This document shows positions 21,193-34,143 of a DNA stretch of 64,000 nt, piece by piece (the first letter of the stretch is position 1; every line of letters begins with the position of its first letter). The notes beneath the pieces are model-generated. The model had not been told where the DNA came from, searched no databases, and saw only the letters and a list, made by a program, of their open reading frames with translations. The stretch lies in contig NC_089444.1 of the NCBI RefSeq assembly GCF_026210795.1, forward strand, positions 2,842,501 to 2,906,500, written 5' to 3'. Source of the DNA: Rhizophagus irregularis (Eukaryota; Glomeromycota; Glomeromycetes; Glomerales; Glomeraceae). Position numbers and translations under genes: made by a program.

Positions 21193-23426
21193 ATGGAGAA
21201 ATTAATGAAAGATCTTCAAATAACTGATGATATAAGTCATAAAGTATTAGGTACACAAGAATTAATAATTAATATATTTTGTTCAGTATCTGTAAAAAAT
21301 ATTTTTAAAATGAGACTTGTGTGTAGATTATGGAATGATATTTTACAAGGTAAATAAAAGAAAAAAATTAAAAATTTTTTTGTGTATATCAACGGTATTT
21401 CTAAATTTAGTTTAACTCCTTTTTTATGCATTTCATAGATGATCACACGTGGCAAAAAATGTTTGAAGTAAGACATGAAAAAATCTCGAATCCGTTATTT
21501 CTTTATGGTCAAACATATAAAACCATTTTATTATATAAAGAATATTATGAAAAAGAATCATGGAAAAATGTACAAACAATTATAAAAACTCCACCAAATA
21601 TTAAATATAAATTATTTGAAGAAATGACATCATTAAATTCATATATATATGATATAATTAGTGTAAACATGATTAAAAATGGTATAGCGATAGCATTTGC
21701 ATCAAGACAACCATTAATTCGACGTAATGGAAATTGGTTCTCTAATATTGAACCATTAAAAGAAAGACCAACAATATCAAATATGGATTTTACTTTAGTA
21801 CCAAATTTAAGAATTGAAATATATTTAAAAATAATTAAATTTAATCAAGATGATAATCATAAAGTTTTATTATTTGATGAACAAGCAATAACAACATCTT
21901 ATAATGATATTATTAGAGATATTCATAATTGGAATGATATTGTACGTATGAAATTTGGAAAAGAATATTATATGTATTCATCATATGTATCATTGGGTAC
22001 TTGTAAAATATTTTCTTTTGATAAATTACAACCATTATGTCATTTTAATGTTAATAATCCACCTATATACGATATGGCTTTATCAAATAATCTTTTCGTA
22101 GTATTAACAAAATCTGGAAAAATTCAAATTACCACGAAATTAATTGTAGAAAATCACTCAAAACAACGAATTGATTTAGCTAATGATGAAAAACTTAAAA
22201 TAGCATTAAGAGATATAATGATTTTAGGTTCACATGAATTTGATACTAAAGTTACAATGATCTTTTATTTAGATCAAAATGATTTTATGGTTATTAATTA
22301 TATTAATCAAAACAATGAGAATGTAATTAAATGTTGGGATCTTAGAAAAATTAGAAATGTTACTTCTTTTAAGGAAGATTCCAATTATCAAGATTATTTT
22401 ATTGAATATACAGAGATATTACCAACAAAAGCACATAGTATCACCGTCAGGTGGAGAAATTCAAAAAATGGTTCTTATGAATATATACAAGAGGATGATA
22501 ATATTTTACCGGAAATAATCGTTACATGTTTAGGAGGAACTATTTTAATTTATCATCCAGTTGAACAACAAATGGATTCTTCTTTGGATAAAACACAAAA
22601 TAATCTCAAATTAGTATGGAAAATAAATACGGGATTAACATCTTGTAAAATGATTGACACTTCATTTTGGACTAAAGATAATTTTCCTAAAGATGGTGAT
22701 TGGTTATTTTTATCTGCGAAAAGATTGGTCGGTGATATGAAAGTTCCAGTCGTATTACAGGTTTTATTATCAGATACAACAAATAATAATCGAAAACAAA
22801 CAAAGTCGTATGGATATACTTGTATAGATGGTTATAATCCAAATGAATTACAAGATACTTTTATTGATAATATGACATATAAACGTCTTCCACATAGAAT
22901 TCTTTGTGACAAACTTCCTTATACCGACTCAACAATAACACAAGTTATGCCTTATCTTCCTCATTGTATTCTCGTAGTATGTCAATCTATAGAATCTAAG
23001 CGACGTCCAAAATCCGCCATTTACATTTACGATTATCATACTTCTTCAATTGCGTTAAACCAACGATATTTTTCTCCTTTGTTTTATTTATCACCCACTG
23101 GTTACTATGTTATGTCACCAAGTACGATTTGTAAAGATGATGTTGTATTTGTTCCTTTACCTAAATCTCGTACAAAGAATGTAGCTACTACAAAGATGCC
23201 TAGACCAAAGTTAACTCCTGGTAGTTCAAAGTTAAAAGTTAATCGTAAACCGGGTACAAAACGTGGTAAACAACCTAAAAGTACCAAAATTGAAAAACGT
23301 AAAAGGAATCAATCTAGTAAAGTTGCTTATTCACCAAGAGATTATGATATTGATTATGATGATGATGATGATGAATTTGATGGTAAATATGACGATTATG
23401 ACGATTATGAAGATTATGAATATTAA
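21193..23426 (+). CDS. F-box protein with acidic tail (2 exons, 714 aa)
   Basis: Exon 1 is 21193-21349 and exon 2 is 21439-23426; the 89-nt GT-AG intron splits a GAT codon and the joined frame is open to TAA at 23424-23426. Residues about 17-65 form an F-box: TQELIINIFCSVSVKNIF, then MRLVCRLWNDILQ and, across the intron, DDHTWQKMF. F-box proteins recruit substrates to SCF ubiquitin ligases through Skp1. The middle is beta-rich with an IKCWDLRK stretch reminiscent of a WD-type propeller blade, but I cannot count blades. The last 90 residues change from basic (KRGKQPKSTKIEKRKR) to a run of Asp, Glu and Tyr encoded by GAT repeats. ATG 21193 is preceded by AACGAACAATC and stops. It converges with the monooxygenase gene about 270 bp away. 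Confidence 0.85.
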
Positions 23427-23486
23427 AATTATTGAACAATTTTATTTATACTAGTAAAAATTTTTTTTCATTGTATAGATTTCTTA

Positions 23487-23585
23487 ATTTATTTTCGAGT
23501 AAAAAATTTATTTGTTTTCGAGTAAAAAATTTATTTGTTTTCGAGTAAAAAAATTTATTTTATTTTCGAGTGAAAATATTTATTT
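23487..23585. repeat. Short tandem repeat, about four units of 28-32 bp
   Basis: Units contain TTTTCGAGTAAAAAATTTAT, repeated with small length changes. It lies between the two convergent stops, probably within a 3' UTR. Confidence 0.75.
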
Positions 23586-23697
23586 ATTTTGTATCAAAAA
23601 ATCAATAATAAAAAAAAATAAAAAAATAAATAAAAAAATTTTAAAATATAAAATAATAACTTTCTCAAAAAATAAACATTAAAAAACTAATAATTTT

Positions 23698-25212
23698 TTA
23701 ATTCCTAAAAATAAAAGAATTCACATAATAATAAATATTAATCGTGAAATTAATGATTTTCATAATTGTATTCCTAATTAAAATATCAAAATAACCTCCA
23801 ACTGGCGAAGATTGTCTTAACGCGGCAGATCTAGATTTTAATACATCTGCAGATCTTTGTTTTAACATTTCACTTTCATACGTTTTAATACAAGAAATAT
23901 AATTTTCTGGTGAATAATAATTAAGTAACGCTTGAGAAAGTCTATCAGCATCTTGAATAGCATTATTTGCACCTAATCCCAATACAGGGCACATAGCATG
24001 AGCGGCATCACCTATTAATGTTACTCTACTAGTTTTCCATGAATTAACTGATAAAGGATTAATATCTTGCATTTTTCTTCTTTGTATAGTATTATAAGTT
24101 TTAAAAGGATAATTTTCTTGTTCAGTTGAAGCTGATTTAGGAACCAAATCCCATAATTCTAACATAATATCAGTATATTCACATTTTGGTCTTAATTTTT
24201 GTATCATGAATTTAGCATGTTCAACAGCTGATGCGGGATCATTATCATCAACTTTAATTCTATCAGGACCTTCATCAAATTTAGTAAGATAAGTTAAAGC
24301 AATTGTTGTTCTATAATGAAATTCACTTTTATCCTTAAAATTTTCGAGTGGAATTAAACGTAAAGCAACAAACGTTGTATCACCATTTAATCCAAGAGTT
24401 TTTTGACATAAACAATTATCATGGATTTTTAATAATTTATCCATAATATGTTTAGGAGCTGCCACATCCGCATTAATAAAAGTTACTCCATAATCGAAAA
24501 TTTCTAATTCAGGTACTTTTTGTTTACGAACTGGGGGGAACATAAATAAATTAATTATACGTATTGTATTGAATTATAGGTAAAGAAATTTAATTTTACC
24601 TGGAGAATGAACTCCATCTGCACCAACTAAAATATCACAAAATTCTCGTGATCCATCCTCAAAATTTACCCAAACACCTTCTTCAGTTTCTTCATATCCA
24701 GTACATTTTTTACCCCATTGAATTGGTACACCTTCACATAAAACATTTCTAAGTATATCACGATAAGTAAGAATAAATCCGTTATGAGTATTCGTGATTT
24801 CATAAAAATCTTTAACTTGTTTAATTAAAGGTTTCATTAAGACTTTTCCTGTATGATCAGTTATTGAAATACTATGATATTCTCCAGGAACTGGATCTGG
24901 CATTGCTTTAGGAAGGTTTGAAACAACTGAAGGTGGAATACATCTCATAAGAGATTTAATTCCATAACCGGATATTCCTATATGAAATCCTTGCCATCGA
25001 TCTTTATATACGAGAAATAAATTGTAGTCAGATCACGTGACATATTTTTAAGGTCAATATTTACAGTATATACCTTGAGGAGTGGACTCTCGTTCAAAGA
25101 TTTTGACATTAAATTCTTTTTTATCTTTATTCTTTATCAAAGAATGGTAAAGGGTAAGACCACCAAGACCCGCACCGATAATAATCACAGTTGGAACTTC
25201 TCCTTTTTGCAT
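23698..25212 (-). CDS. FAD-dependent monooxygenase (3 exons, 457 aa)
   Basis: Transcribed leftwards: exon 1 25074-25212, exon 2 24600-25001, exon 3 23698-24530. The joined length (1,374 nt) is in frame, and each intron has GT-AG ends. The protein starts with MQKGEVPTVIIIGAGLGGL, a Rossmann beta-alpha-beta with GxGxxG at residues 13-18 for the FAD ADP moiety. GADGVHSP near 172-179 is the DG motif. GDAAHAMCPVLGLGANNAIQ at about 354-373 is the GD motif binding FAD and closing the active site. This is the class A flavoprotein hydroxylase family (FAD_binding_3), which uses NAD(P)H and O2 to hydroxylate aromatic or other small substrates; the substrate cannot be told. The C-terminus is hydrophobic (about 20 residues, IINFTINIYYYV), possibly a membrane contact. 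Length is normal for the family. Confidence 0.9.
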
Positions 25213-25217
25213 TTCGT

Positions 25218-25239
25218 TATATATATATATATATATATT
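25218..25239. repeat. TA microsatellite just upstream of the monooxygenase ATG
   Basis: Eleven TA dinucleotides lie 6 bp before the start codon (minus-strand gene), so they sit in the leader or core promoter and are likely length-variable. Confidence 0.85.
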
Positions 25240-28103
25240 GTAATATTTAATTACAATTGGAAAGATGATAGGTACTCAATCTTTATATATATAGAAAAAA
25301 AAATGCCAAGAGGCTTGATAAATTTGGAGAAAAAAAATCTTTTTATTCGATTAAAAATGTAAAAGATCAATAGAAAAATTTCGCCGAAATTTATCCGATG
25401 ATCTAACTTAATATGGTAATTTTAATTTTGTTCGTGTATTTTTAATTGAATGATAAATAAACAATTTTAAAAATACTTAAATGGTAAGAATTATTTAACC
25501 TTTTGTGAAATATTTTTCACTTGTTCGGAGGTGAAATTCCGAATTTTTTTCGATTTTTTTACGTATTTTTACGTTAAACAGGTAAAATTAATTCCGTTTA
25601 TTCCGTTATGATAATTAATTAATTAATTAATTATTATTATAATCAAAATTGGTAAAATGACTCATTTTTTGTTAAACCGTAAAATTTACGTTTTGAAAGA
25701 AATCATTATTATTATTATTTTTTTTTTTGCGTTATTATTTACAAAATAAAATTTTTAAATAAAATATTTTTTTTTTTTCACGGCCAAGAGAAATTTGATT
25801 GTTCTATAAGTGTAACGAAATTATGCCGAAAAATAGCCAAGTGTGTAAATAAACGACTTGGCGTAATTTTCCAATGCAAATGTAATGCGTAGTATTATTT
25901 TTTGTAATTATGATAAATTTTAATAAACGGAACTGTTTTAATATGAATGAATTTTTATACAAAATATGTAATATTCAATCCATCATGTACTGTAGGTATA
26001 TATTCTGTTGCATAAACTCGATCTATAACTAAAATAGGATAACATAAGAGAGACATTAAGCAGGAGTTGCCACTTCTAGATAATATTAACTGAAGTTCAT
26101 TATTTTTTAACTATAAGCAAACCATGTAAATAATTACAAATAATGACTCTAGTACACATGTTTTAGCATAACCTTAATTCACGTAAATGATATTAATATT
26201 ATCCAGTAAATCATCTCAAAATAGAAAATATCCGTCGGAATTTTTTCAAAGTTAGTTTGAGTTAATTCTTTTTTTAAAAAAAGTTAAATAAATAAATAAA
26301 AGTTGAGCATCCGACCCGTCAACGCATTTTATTAAGTAAATATCCTTTTTTTTAATTAGTAAGATATTGCATCCACAAATAAATACTAAATATTACAGTC
26401 TACAGTCAGTAATTGCTAATTTTTATAGAAATAATTCGCGTGTTTACAATAAAGTAATAATTCCGACTTGACTGATGAATTTTATCATATTAATAATTAA
26501 AACGAAAAAAAACTAACGATGTTGTAAAGGTTTTAAGATGTAAAAGCGCCCAAATCAAAATTTACATAAAAGTAGAACTTTTTTTCGCTTTTTTTTTTAA
26601 ATTATAAAATTAATGAAATAATGATTTTAAAATTTCGAAATAATGTGATTTTTATATACTGTTTAAACGTCTCACGAATACGATAATCAGTTATTTTGAA
26701 TTCCTGTTAAGTCGTCATCACTAACGTCTCTTTTTATAAACATATAAACAGTATATTATTAACGTGTATTGAGTCGTCACGTTAGCTTTTCAACTAATTT
26801 GATATCAATCTTATGACGTTTTTTCTTTTCTTAAAAAAAGAAAGACGAGTATTCTCATACGTAATTAGAAATTATACAGGATGACATGAATTGTTAGGTA
26901 CGCCTAAAGTAATACAAATGGGTGATACTCATTTTGAAGTCAAGTAACTTTTTAATTTGGATATAGAAATTATGACGAGTTAAAACTCTACTATTACAGG
27001 AACTTTTATAACTTTCTTTGATTTTAACGATGTAACAATGTTGATATATAAAAAATTGTGATTATTACGTAATTATAAATGTTGCTGAATACTGTAATCA
27101 AATCTGTTTAATGAATGTTATCGATTATGTCCAAGAATTCGAGATTGAATGCCTTAACGAGTATATGATGAATATATGGTGAATTTGGACTACAACGATG
27201 ATCAGTCATGTGTGTTAAGTAAAAGATTCAGGCAAATCAGGAATCTTATCCTTAATGATTTATGTATAGTATGTTTTAAATTTCTTGAATATTGATAATT
27301 TAACCAACGTTTCGATTCACATCCTACCGTATTTAACAATGGGAAATTTTATTTTTGAAAAAAAAGGGAAAGAAATGTCAAAACGTTTCTAAATATAATT
27401 AAACTTCCATTAAGACTGCAATGTAAAAAAAAGCAGAAAAGACCCTTATAAAATCTTTCCTATAAAGTCCAGAAATCACCGTAAAAGAGGTATGACATAT
27501 CTAAGTCGGATCAGAAAAATGGATGACGATTGGAATTATATACTAGTGGTTTACGTCTTTGCGACATCACCAAACGGCTGTAAATAGGATAATAATTAAT
27601 AAGTGTAATATTAGTGTTTTGGAAAAGAATTAACGGAAATAATAATAATAATACGTTAAAATCATAAATCAACGTTCAACGATTAATGAAATTATTTTTT
27701 AGTAAAAAATATAATTCGTTTACTTGATTTGATGACGTATGCAGGTAAGTAACTTGAATGATGAGTTTTTAACTTTAATACTCTCTTCATGTTTGATACT
27801 CCCTTTACGGAGGTATCTCATATGTTTATTCAATAGGAGTATATGATGTCCATCATCAACATCACCTTTATATTGCTCTTTAATTTTACATAAGATGTTA
27901 AATTACAAATTAGGAATCAAAACATTCGTATATACTAAACATTATCATTTACATCAAGATGATGATGATGATTTCAATAATACATCACCCAATATTATTA
28001 GATATAATATACATCAATGGTTAAATTTTTATTTAATCGATAATAATAATAAATAATACATAATGAATATAAATGAATAAATATGATACAAAAATATAAA
28101 ATA
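25240..28103. other. Long AT-rich intergenic stretch, no gene seen
   Basis: The stretch has a short TTAA-rich repeat near 25613-25636 and several A/T homopolymers. The 25075-25362 plus-strand open frame is the antisense of monooxygenase exon 1 plus AT-rich noise. I found no coding, tRNA or inverted-repeat element I can support. Confidence 0.5.
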
Positions 28104-30169
28104 TTACATCGAATCTTTCCAACTAGGACCGCCATTAAAAGCATCTTTAACTTGTTTAACAAATTCATCATCAATCAAAAAATCCAAAGCAGTTAATGCA
28201 ATTCCTTTTGAAGCAATAAATGTAGCATCATGTGCAAGATCAGTTTTACAAATATCCGTGAAACCAATCGTATGATTTCCACTTCCTATAGGAGGTTTTA
28301 TATCATATAAAGCGTGAATACCAGGAATTATATAAGTTACGTTTCCTTGATCAGTTGATCCTAATACTGTATTAACTTGTTCTATTCTTGGCTTAAAATC
28401 TATTCCAAATTTTCTAAGATGTTTCTCATATCTTTCACCCAATGGAATATTTGAATTCACATCTTAAGATAGGAAGAAATAAAAAAAATTATTTAAATTA
28501 TTTAAATATTGATTCATATTTATATAAATATAAATTAATTTATCAATAAATTAACTAACCAAAATATTTGGTCTTCGGAGTGATTTTAGGATCCTTAGTC
28601 CCATTTGCTTCTGTACATCCAGTTGCCTTACCAGCTGCTTCAAAACAATTATAAACACGTGTTTTCAGATCATTTAGTTCTTCAATCGTTTTTGAACGAA
28701 TAATAAAATCCGCGGACGTATAATCAGGAATAACTAATTATAAATATAAAAATAAAAAATTAATCAATTGATAAGTCAACATAATTTATATAATCATAAA
28801 CATAATATTTAAATACCATTTGGCGCTTCTCCACCATTAGTTATAATTCCATGAATTCTAAAAAGTTTGATTAAGAATTAAAAAAAAATCATCACTTTTT
28901 TTTTTAAAAAAAAAATTTATAACGAAAAATATTTTACCTATCTGTAGGCTTGATTTGTTGTCTTAATAATCCAATACTACTATATGCTGAAGCCATAGCA
29001 TCTAATGCGTTAATTCCTTCCCATGGAATACCAGAAGCATGCGCGTTTCTTCCAAAATATTCAACATCAAAAGATTCTACGGCAAAATAGGAGTAAAAAC
29101 TTCCATCAAAAGGACTTTATAAAATAAAAATACATATAAATTAATATTGTGCGTATAAAAAAAAAATTTATTAGTTAATAACTTTACCTAGGATGAACCA
29201 TTAAAGAAACGTCTACATCATCATAAGCACCTGCTTTGATCATAAAAATTTTGCCACCTCCACCCTCTAAAATGAGAAGGTATTAATACTAATAATGAAA
29301 ATAATAAATTAACTAATAAATATTTTGTATATTACCTTCAGCAGGGGTACCAAATAATTTCACTTTTCCAGGAATTTTATGCTTTTCAAATACGGCCTTT
29401 ATCGCAATTGCAGCAGCAACTCCACTAATCGCAATCAGATCTAAATACATTATTTAATAAGGATGATTTAATAAGATATATGAGATGGTTGATTATACAC
29501 ATGATTGAGAAAATATAACTTACTGTGACCGCAAGCGTGACCAATTCCTGGAAGAGCATCATACCTATTACAATAAGAAATTAATGACTTATCTGATAAA
29601 GTTGAACCAAAAAATAACTTAATTATTAATATTTCACTTACTCAGAATTAAATGAAACAACCTTTCCTCCACCACCTTTGGATGAAAACTCTGCTACAAA
29701 CGCTGTTTCAATACCGTATGCATTACATGTTACTTCAAATCCTTAATTAGGAACGATTAATATTATATTATTAGATTGGTTGAAAAAAAAAAATGTAATA
29801 AATATTATTTAAATTTTTACCTTCGTCTTTGAGATATTTAACCAATAAATCATGAGCAAATTTTTCTTTAAAAGCTAAATAATAAAAAAAAAGATTACAT
29901 AATTATGAAAAATTTTTTACATGATAGAATATACCAAAGATTTATTTGTATTTGTAACCTAATTCCGGTTTTTCGTGAATCTAATTTAAATATATACGTA
30001 TAAATAATTTTTTTTTAAACCTTGATACGAGATAAAATAAAATAATATTATGATAAAATAAATGTACGTAATGTACCTTTAAACTGATGGATTTTAAATC
30101 TTCTGACTTATTATTAATAGCTTCTTCTGCAGTTTTTGCACATTCATTTACCAAATTGATAATTAACAT
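28104..30169 (-). CDS. M20-family peptidase/amidohydrolase, PM20D2-like (11 exons, 414 aa)
   Basis: Leftward exons: 30077-30169, 29959-29980, 29821-29874, 29642-29741, 29524-29564, 29336-29440, 29188-29266, 28938-29114, 28817-28857, 28560-28733 and 28104-28462. They sum to 1,245 nt, in frame throughout with GT-AG introns. Motifs in order: IHEKPELAFKE near residue 32; EYDALPGIGHACGHN at about 90-104, the metal-binding HxxGHN segment of M20 enzymes; GTPAEGGGGK near 135-144; YFGRNAHASGIPWEG in the dimerisation domain; ITNGGEAPNVIPDYTSADF; and IGSGNHTIGFTD near the C-terminus. M20 aminoacylase-type enzymes cleave amide bonds using bound metal; the PM20D2 subgroup acts on dipeptides. The EGGGG segment lacks the second Glu of the usual PAEEGGGG catalytic motif as I splice it, which should be checked. 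Exon 2 is only 22 nt. Cytosolic; no signal peptide. Confidence 0.88.
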
Positions 30170-30594
30170 AATTAATTTTAATTGAAAAAAAAAATTAATA
30201 ATTTTAGTAAACAAAAAAAAAATTGTTGAAACCGGTATAATATATAGACTGGGCCGGAATTTACTATATTAGGATAGTACTTAGAAGTACCATGATGACA
30301 CTATTGATCTACCATCTTTTAATCAAAAAAGGATAGTTTAAAAATTTTGTCCGACGATCAACTGACGATCGATCTTTGATCAAGTAAACTCAGCACAGGG
30401 ACGATGATTTTATGATGCAATAAATTATCAATTATGTATGCAATAAAAGCAAAATATGCATTTTTAAGTACATATGATTTTTACAATTATGTGCAAATTA
30501 TGCGCCAAAATCTGAAATTATGTAAAATTATGCACAGTTTATTATAGTAAAAAACCCGTCAAAATTTTATTTACTCCTTTATTAAAAGTTGATT

Positions 30595-32760
30595 TTAAAT
30601 CCTACGACCATTAAAATACATCATACTTAATCTTTTAAGAGAATCTTTAGAAAGATTTTGTCGATCATTATCTAAAAGGGAATTGTACATTGAAAAGCTT
30701 CGTTCAACAGAACAACTTGATATTGGCAACCAAATGTAATCCAAAGCAATATTAGAAAGGATCGGCAATTGGGTCATCTTATTTAACCAGTATTGATCCA
30801 ATTCAATTTCGCCTAAAAATTCATTCTCTAAGCCACAATAAATTCCCCATTCCTGTAATAAATCATCTGATGGATTGGTAAATTCTTTAATTACACTATA
30901 TTGTCTAATATTCTTTCGTAAAAGATCTCCAGCATAGATATATTTAGGATTGAAAACTTGACATGCATTAAAAAGTGGCCGAGATGGATGATTAGGAATA
31001 TGTGCAATAAATTTGTTATAAGCCACTTCAAATGCCATTCGGAAAATAGCATAAAATTCATTTATATCAAACCGGTACTGAGTAATTAAATTTTCCAAAG
31101 ATGGTCCAAAATCGGTTGAATTCCTATAGGATTCAATATAAGCAGTAAGATGTTGAAGTCGTAACTCAACAAGTGGGAAAACTGGTTTTTTTAATTGTTG
31201 AAAAAAATCAAGATCTTGAATAAATTCGTTAGCGTAAGATGAAATAAAATTAAGGTAAATAGTAATGATCCCTAATTCTTGTTCATTTTGTAAGCAAGAA
31301 TTAATGGCTGCTAACGTATTGTGTTTTTTGTCATCATTGAATTCTTCTTTAAAAAAATTAAGCCAATAGATAATATGATTCTTTGCGTAAATTATCATCC
31401 GGAACCAAGAATTCCAGCATGTTTTGTTGTACAAAGGAATTTTGCATGGTGAGGAAATTCCATGCATTTTCAAATAGGTTAGATATCGACCTCTCCGGGA
31501 AGGAGAATTGACAAAAACCTCTTTGACTTTATCCAAAAAGTCTTTTAAAATACGAAATTGAGGTAACGTTCTCCATGTATCCCTATAAATATTTTTTTTA
31601 TGAAATATTGAATTTATTATAATTTAAAATTTAAATGTTTAAATTTTTAAGTTAAATTTTATTTACATTATTTACACTTCTCACTAATCAATTTTTTCTT
31701 TTCTAATTATTATAGTATATAAGATTGTTTTTCTCCCGCTATCTATTATAAATACACTTGAATTTGTAATCACATCCCTCCTTTTTAAAAACTATATATT
31801 ACAAAATACTTTATTTTTAAATCTTATCTTACAGAACGCACTTCAACTTTTTTTTAAATATAATATCACATGTTAAACAGATTATTATATTTGATTAGTT
31901 TTCAGCAATTAAAATCAAATTCTACCCTTTCTATATCTTGATAATAAATTTAAAAATAATTAAAAAAAACATACCCGATAAGATTTAAAATATGCGTGCA
32001 ACACGGTGCATGAATTAGCTGAGGCATTAGTGGAGACAGAACGTCACGATAACATTTCTTCATATACGCGGCGGAGTCAGATAGAAATAGACGAGGTAAA
32101 TTGAAGGATATATTAAAATGTGTAAGGATTGTTGTAAGAACTTGTCCCATCGTAGTATTATTAACACGCTCAAGAAAATCAACTGAAACTAATTTTGTTT
32201 CATTACGATAACAAAACAGTGTGTTTACAACGCTTCATGCACAATCATCAGTGGTTTCATCCATAATTATAGCCACCGGTTTTGAATCAAAAAATAACCT
32301 AAGAGATTGGTAATGCCTGTCAAATACATCAGGTAGATAAATTTGTCTAAGGGTTGGCGCTTTAAGGATAGAACCTCCGTTTTTAATATGTTTTTTTAAA
32401 AATGGAAGTAAAGAATTGACTATTGCAAACGCTTCTATAAGGTCTTCTATAAGTTGTTTTTTTGACTCATCAGCTGCCTGAGTAGAGGAGAGGGTAAGCT
32501 GCTGTGTTTTATTACTTTTTTCTTCACAGCTTTTTATATTAGAAATATGTTTTTGACTATTACAATGATTGTCTACAACAGATTTGCGCTTCCATTCTAC
32601 AGAAACATTGCAATAATTGCAAAAGAGAATATTATCATCAACTCGAAAAACGTCTTCATATTCACTACATCTAATATGAACTGACGCGATTTTTCATTTT
32701 TTTGGAATCGTAAAAGAAAAAAAAGATGGTAAACGTTGATAATCAGTGTATCGGTCATTT
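30595..32760 (-). pseudogene. hAT transposase, broken by premature stops
   Basis: Reading leftwards, a zinc-finger segment FCNYCNVSVEWKRKSVVDNH plus a QKH end (BED-type, about 32555-32640) is followed by APTLRQIYLPDVFDRHYQSL and AIIMDETTDD of the RNase H-like core. LSDSAAYMKKCY and HAPCCTHILNLIG follow. An intron of about 390 nt (31583-31974) joins to DTWRTLPQFRIL. The C-terminal dimerisation block has SSCSVERSFSMYNSLL at about 30660-30720 and ends at 30595. In-frame TGA codons at 32694-32696 and 32235-32237 interrupt it, the second probably from a CGA by C-to-T change. The original start cannot be fixed. It cannot make full-length transposase as it stands. Confidence 0.85.
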
Positions 32761-32943
32761 TATCAACTCCTGAATCCTGATCAGCAACAAATTAAAATCA
32801 ATTTACTGCGGAATTATGCGCTCTAATATAGGGAGGTTCGAATTATGCAATTTTATGATGCAATGAACCTAAATTATGTGTTGTTGCATAATTTATGTGT
32901 TTAATGCAAAATTATGCAATTGCATAGAAACATCGTCCCTGAC

Positions 32944-34143
32944 TAAAGCTCCGAACAGTTCCGGTTTGAACCGGGAACCGATCCGGAACCGGCAAAAAAT
33001 TCGGTTCGGTTCTCGGTTCGGTTTTGGACTTGGAACCGTCCGGTTCGGTTCGGTTCTATCCGAAATTAAGAAAAAATGCGAAAAAACGAATATACGACTA
33101 TCCAGTGATCGTACAAGGACGAGCCATAGCTCGTTGGAATCCTCTCATCGAGACGCGTCGAATGGTGGTAAAATCAAGTCTCTAGCATCGATAGATCACG
33201 AGATAGCACATGGTGAGTGTTTCTTAAAAAATTTGCATTAGAAAACGATCCATTGATGCTAGAGACATGAAATTACCACCATTCGACGCATCTCGACGAG
33301 ACGAATCTAATGAGCTATAATTCGTCTTTTTACAATCACTGGATGGTCGTGTATTCGTTTTTTCGCATTTTTTTTTAAATTTTCGAACGTCAAAAATTAA
33401 AATTCCGATACAAGCGATTAAACGCCATCTATTGATTACACAAAGACGAATTTTAGCTCATTGGATTCGTCTCACTGAGATGAGTCGAATGGTGGTAAAA
33501 TGATGTCACTAGCATCGATAGATCGTTTTCTAATGCGAATTGTTTAAGAAACACTCACCATGGGCTATCTCACGATCTATCGATGCTAGAGACTTGATTT
33601 TACCACCATTCGACTCGTCTCAGTGAGACGAATCCAATGAGCTAAAATTCGTCTTTGTGTGATCAATAGATAGCGTTTAATCGCTTGTATCGGAATTTTA
33701 ATTTTTGACGTTCGAAAATTTAAAAAAAAAATGCGAAAAAACGAATACACGACCATCCAGTGATTGTAAAAAGACGAATTATAGCTCATTAGATTCGTCT
33801 CGTCGAGATGCGTCGAATGGTGGTAATTTCATGTCTCTAGCATCAATGGATCGTTTTCTAATGCAAATTTTTTAAGAAACACTCACCATATGCTATCTCG
33901 TGATCTATCGATGCTAGAGACTTGATATTACCACCATTCGACGCGTCTCGATGAGAGGATTCCAACGAGCTATGGCTCGTCCTTGTACGATCACTGGATG
34001 GTCGTGTATTCATTTTTTCGCATTTTTCTTAATTTCGGATAGAACCGAACCGAACCGGACGGTTCCGGTTCGGTTCCATTTCGGTTTTCGGTTCTACCCG
34101 AACCGCAAAAAAACCGAACCGAACCGACCCGTTCGGAGCTTTA
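32944..34143. mobile_element. Near-perfect 1.2-kb palindromic foldback element
   Basis: The ends are TAAAGCTCCGAAC and its complement, and essentially the whole element is one inverted repeat centred near 33545. It is bordered by the 8-bp duplication TCCCTGAC on both sides, so it is probably mobilised by a hAT-type transposase. Each arm holds an outer block rich in CCGGTTCGG and AACCGAACC motifs and two copies of a sub-unit with CATCCAGTGAT, then GTCGAATGGTGGTAA, then CTAGCATCGATAGATC, then GTTTTCTAATGC. No protein-coding frame is credible; open frames here are palindrome artefacts. Confidence 0.88.

Noticed and set aside
23105-23287. Minus-strand open frame inside the F-box gene
   Set aside because: It is a shadow of the coding strand within an exon whose plus-strand frame is open for 660 codons.
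33586-33789. Open frames inside the palindromic element
   Set aside because: They exist because both arms are complementary; they do not match any protein style and differ between sub-units.
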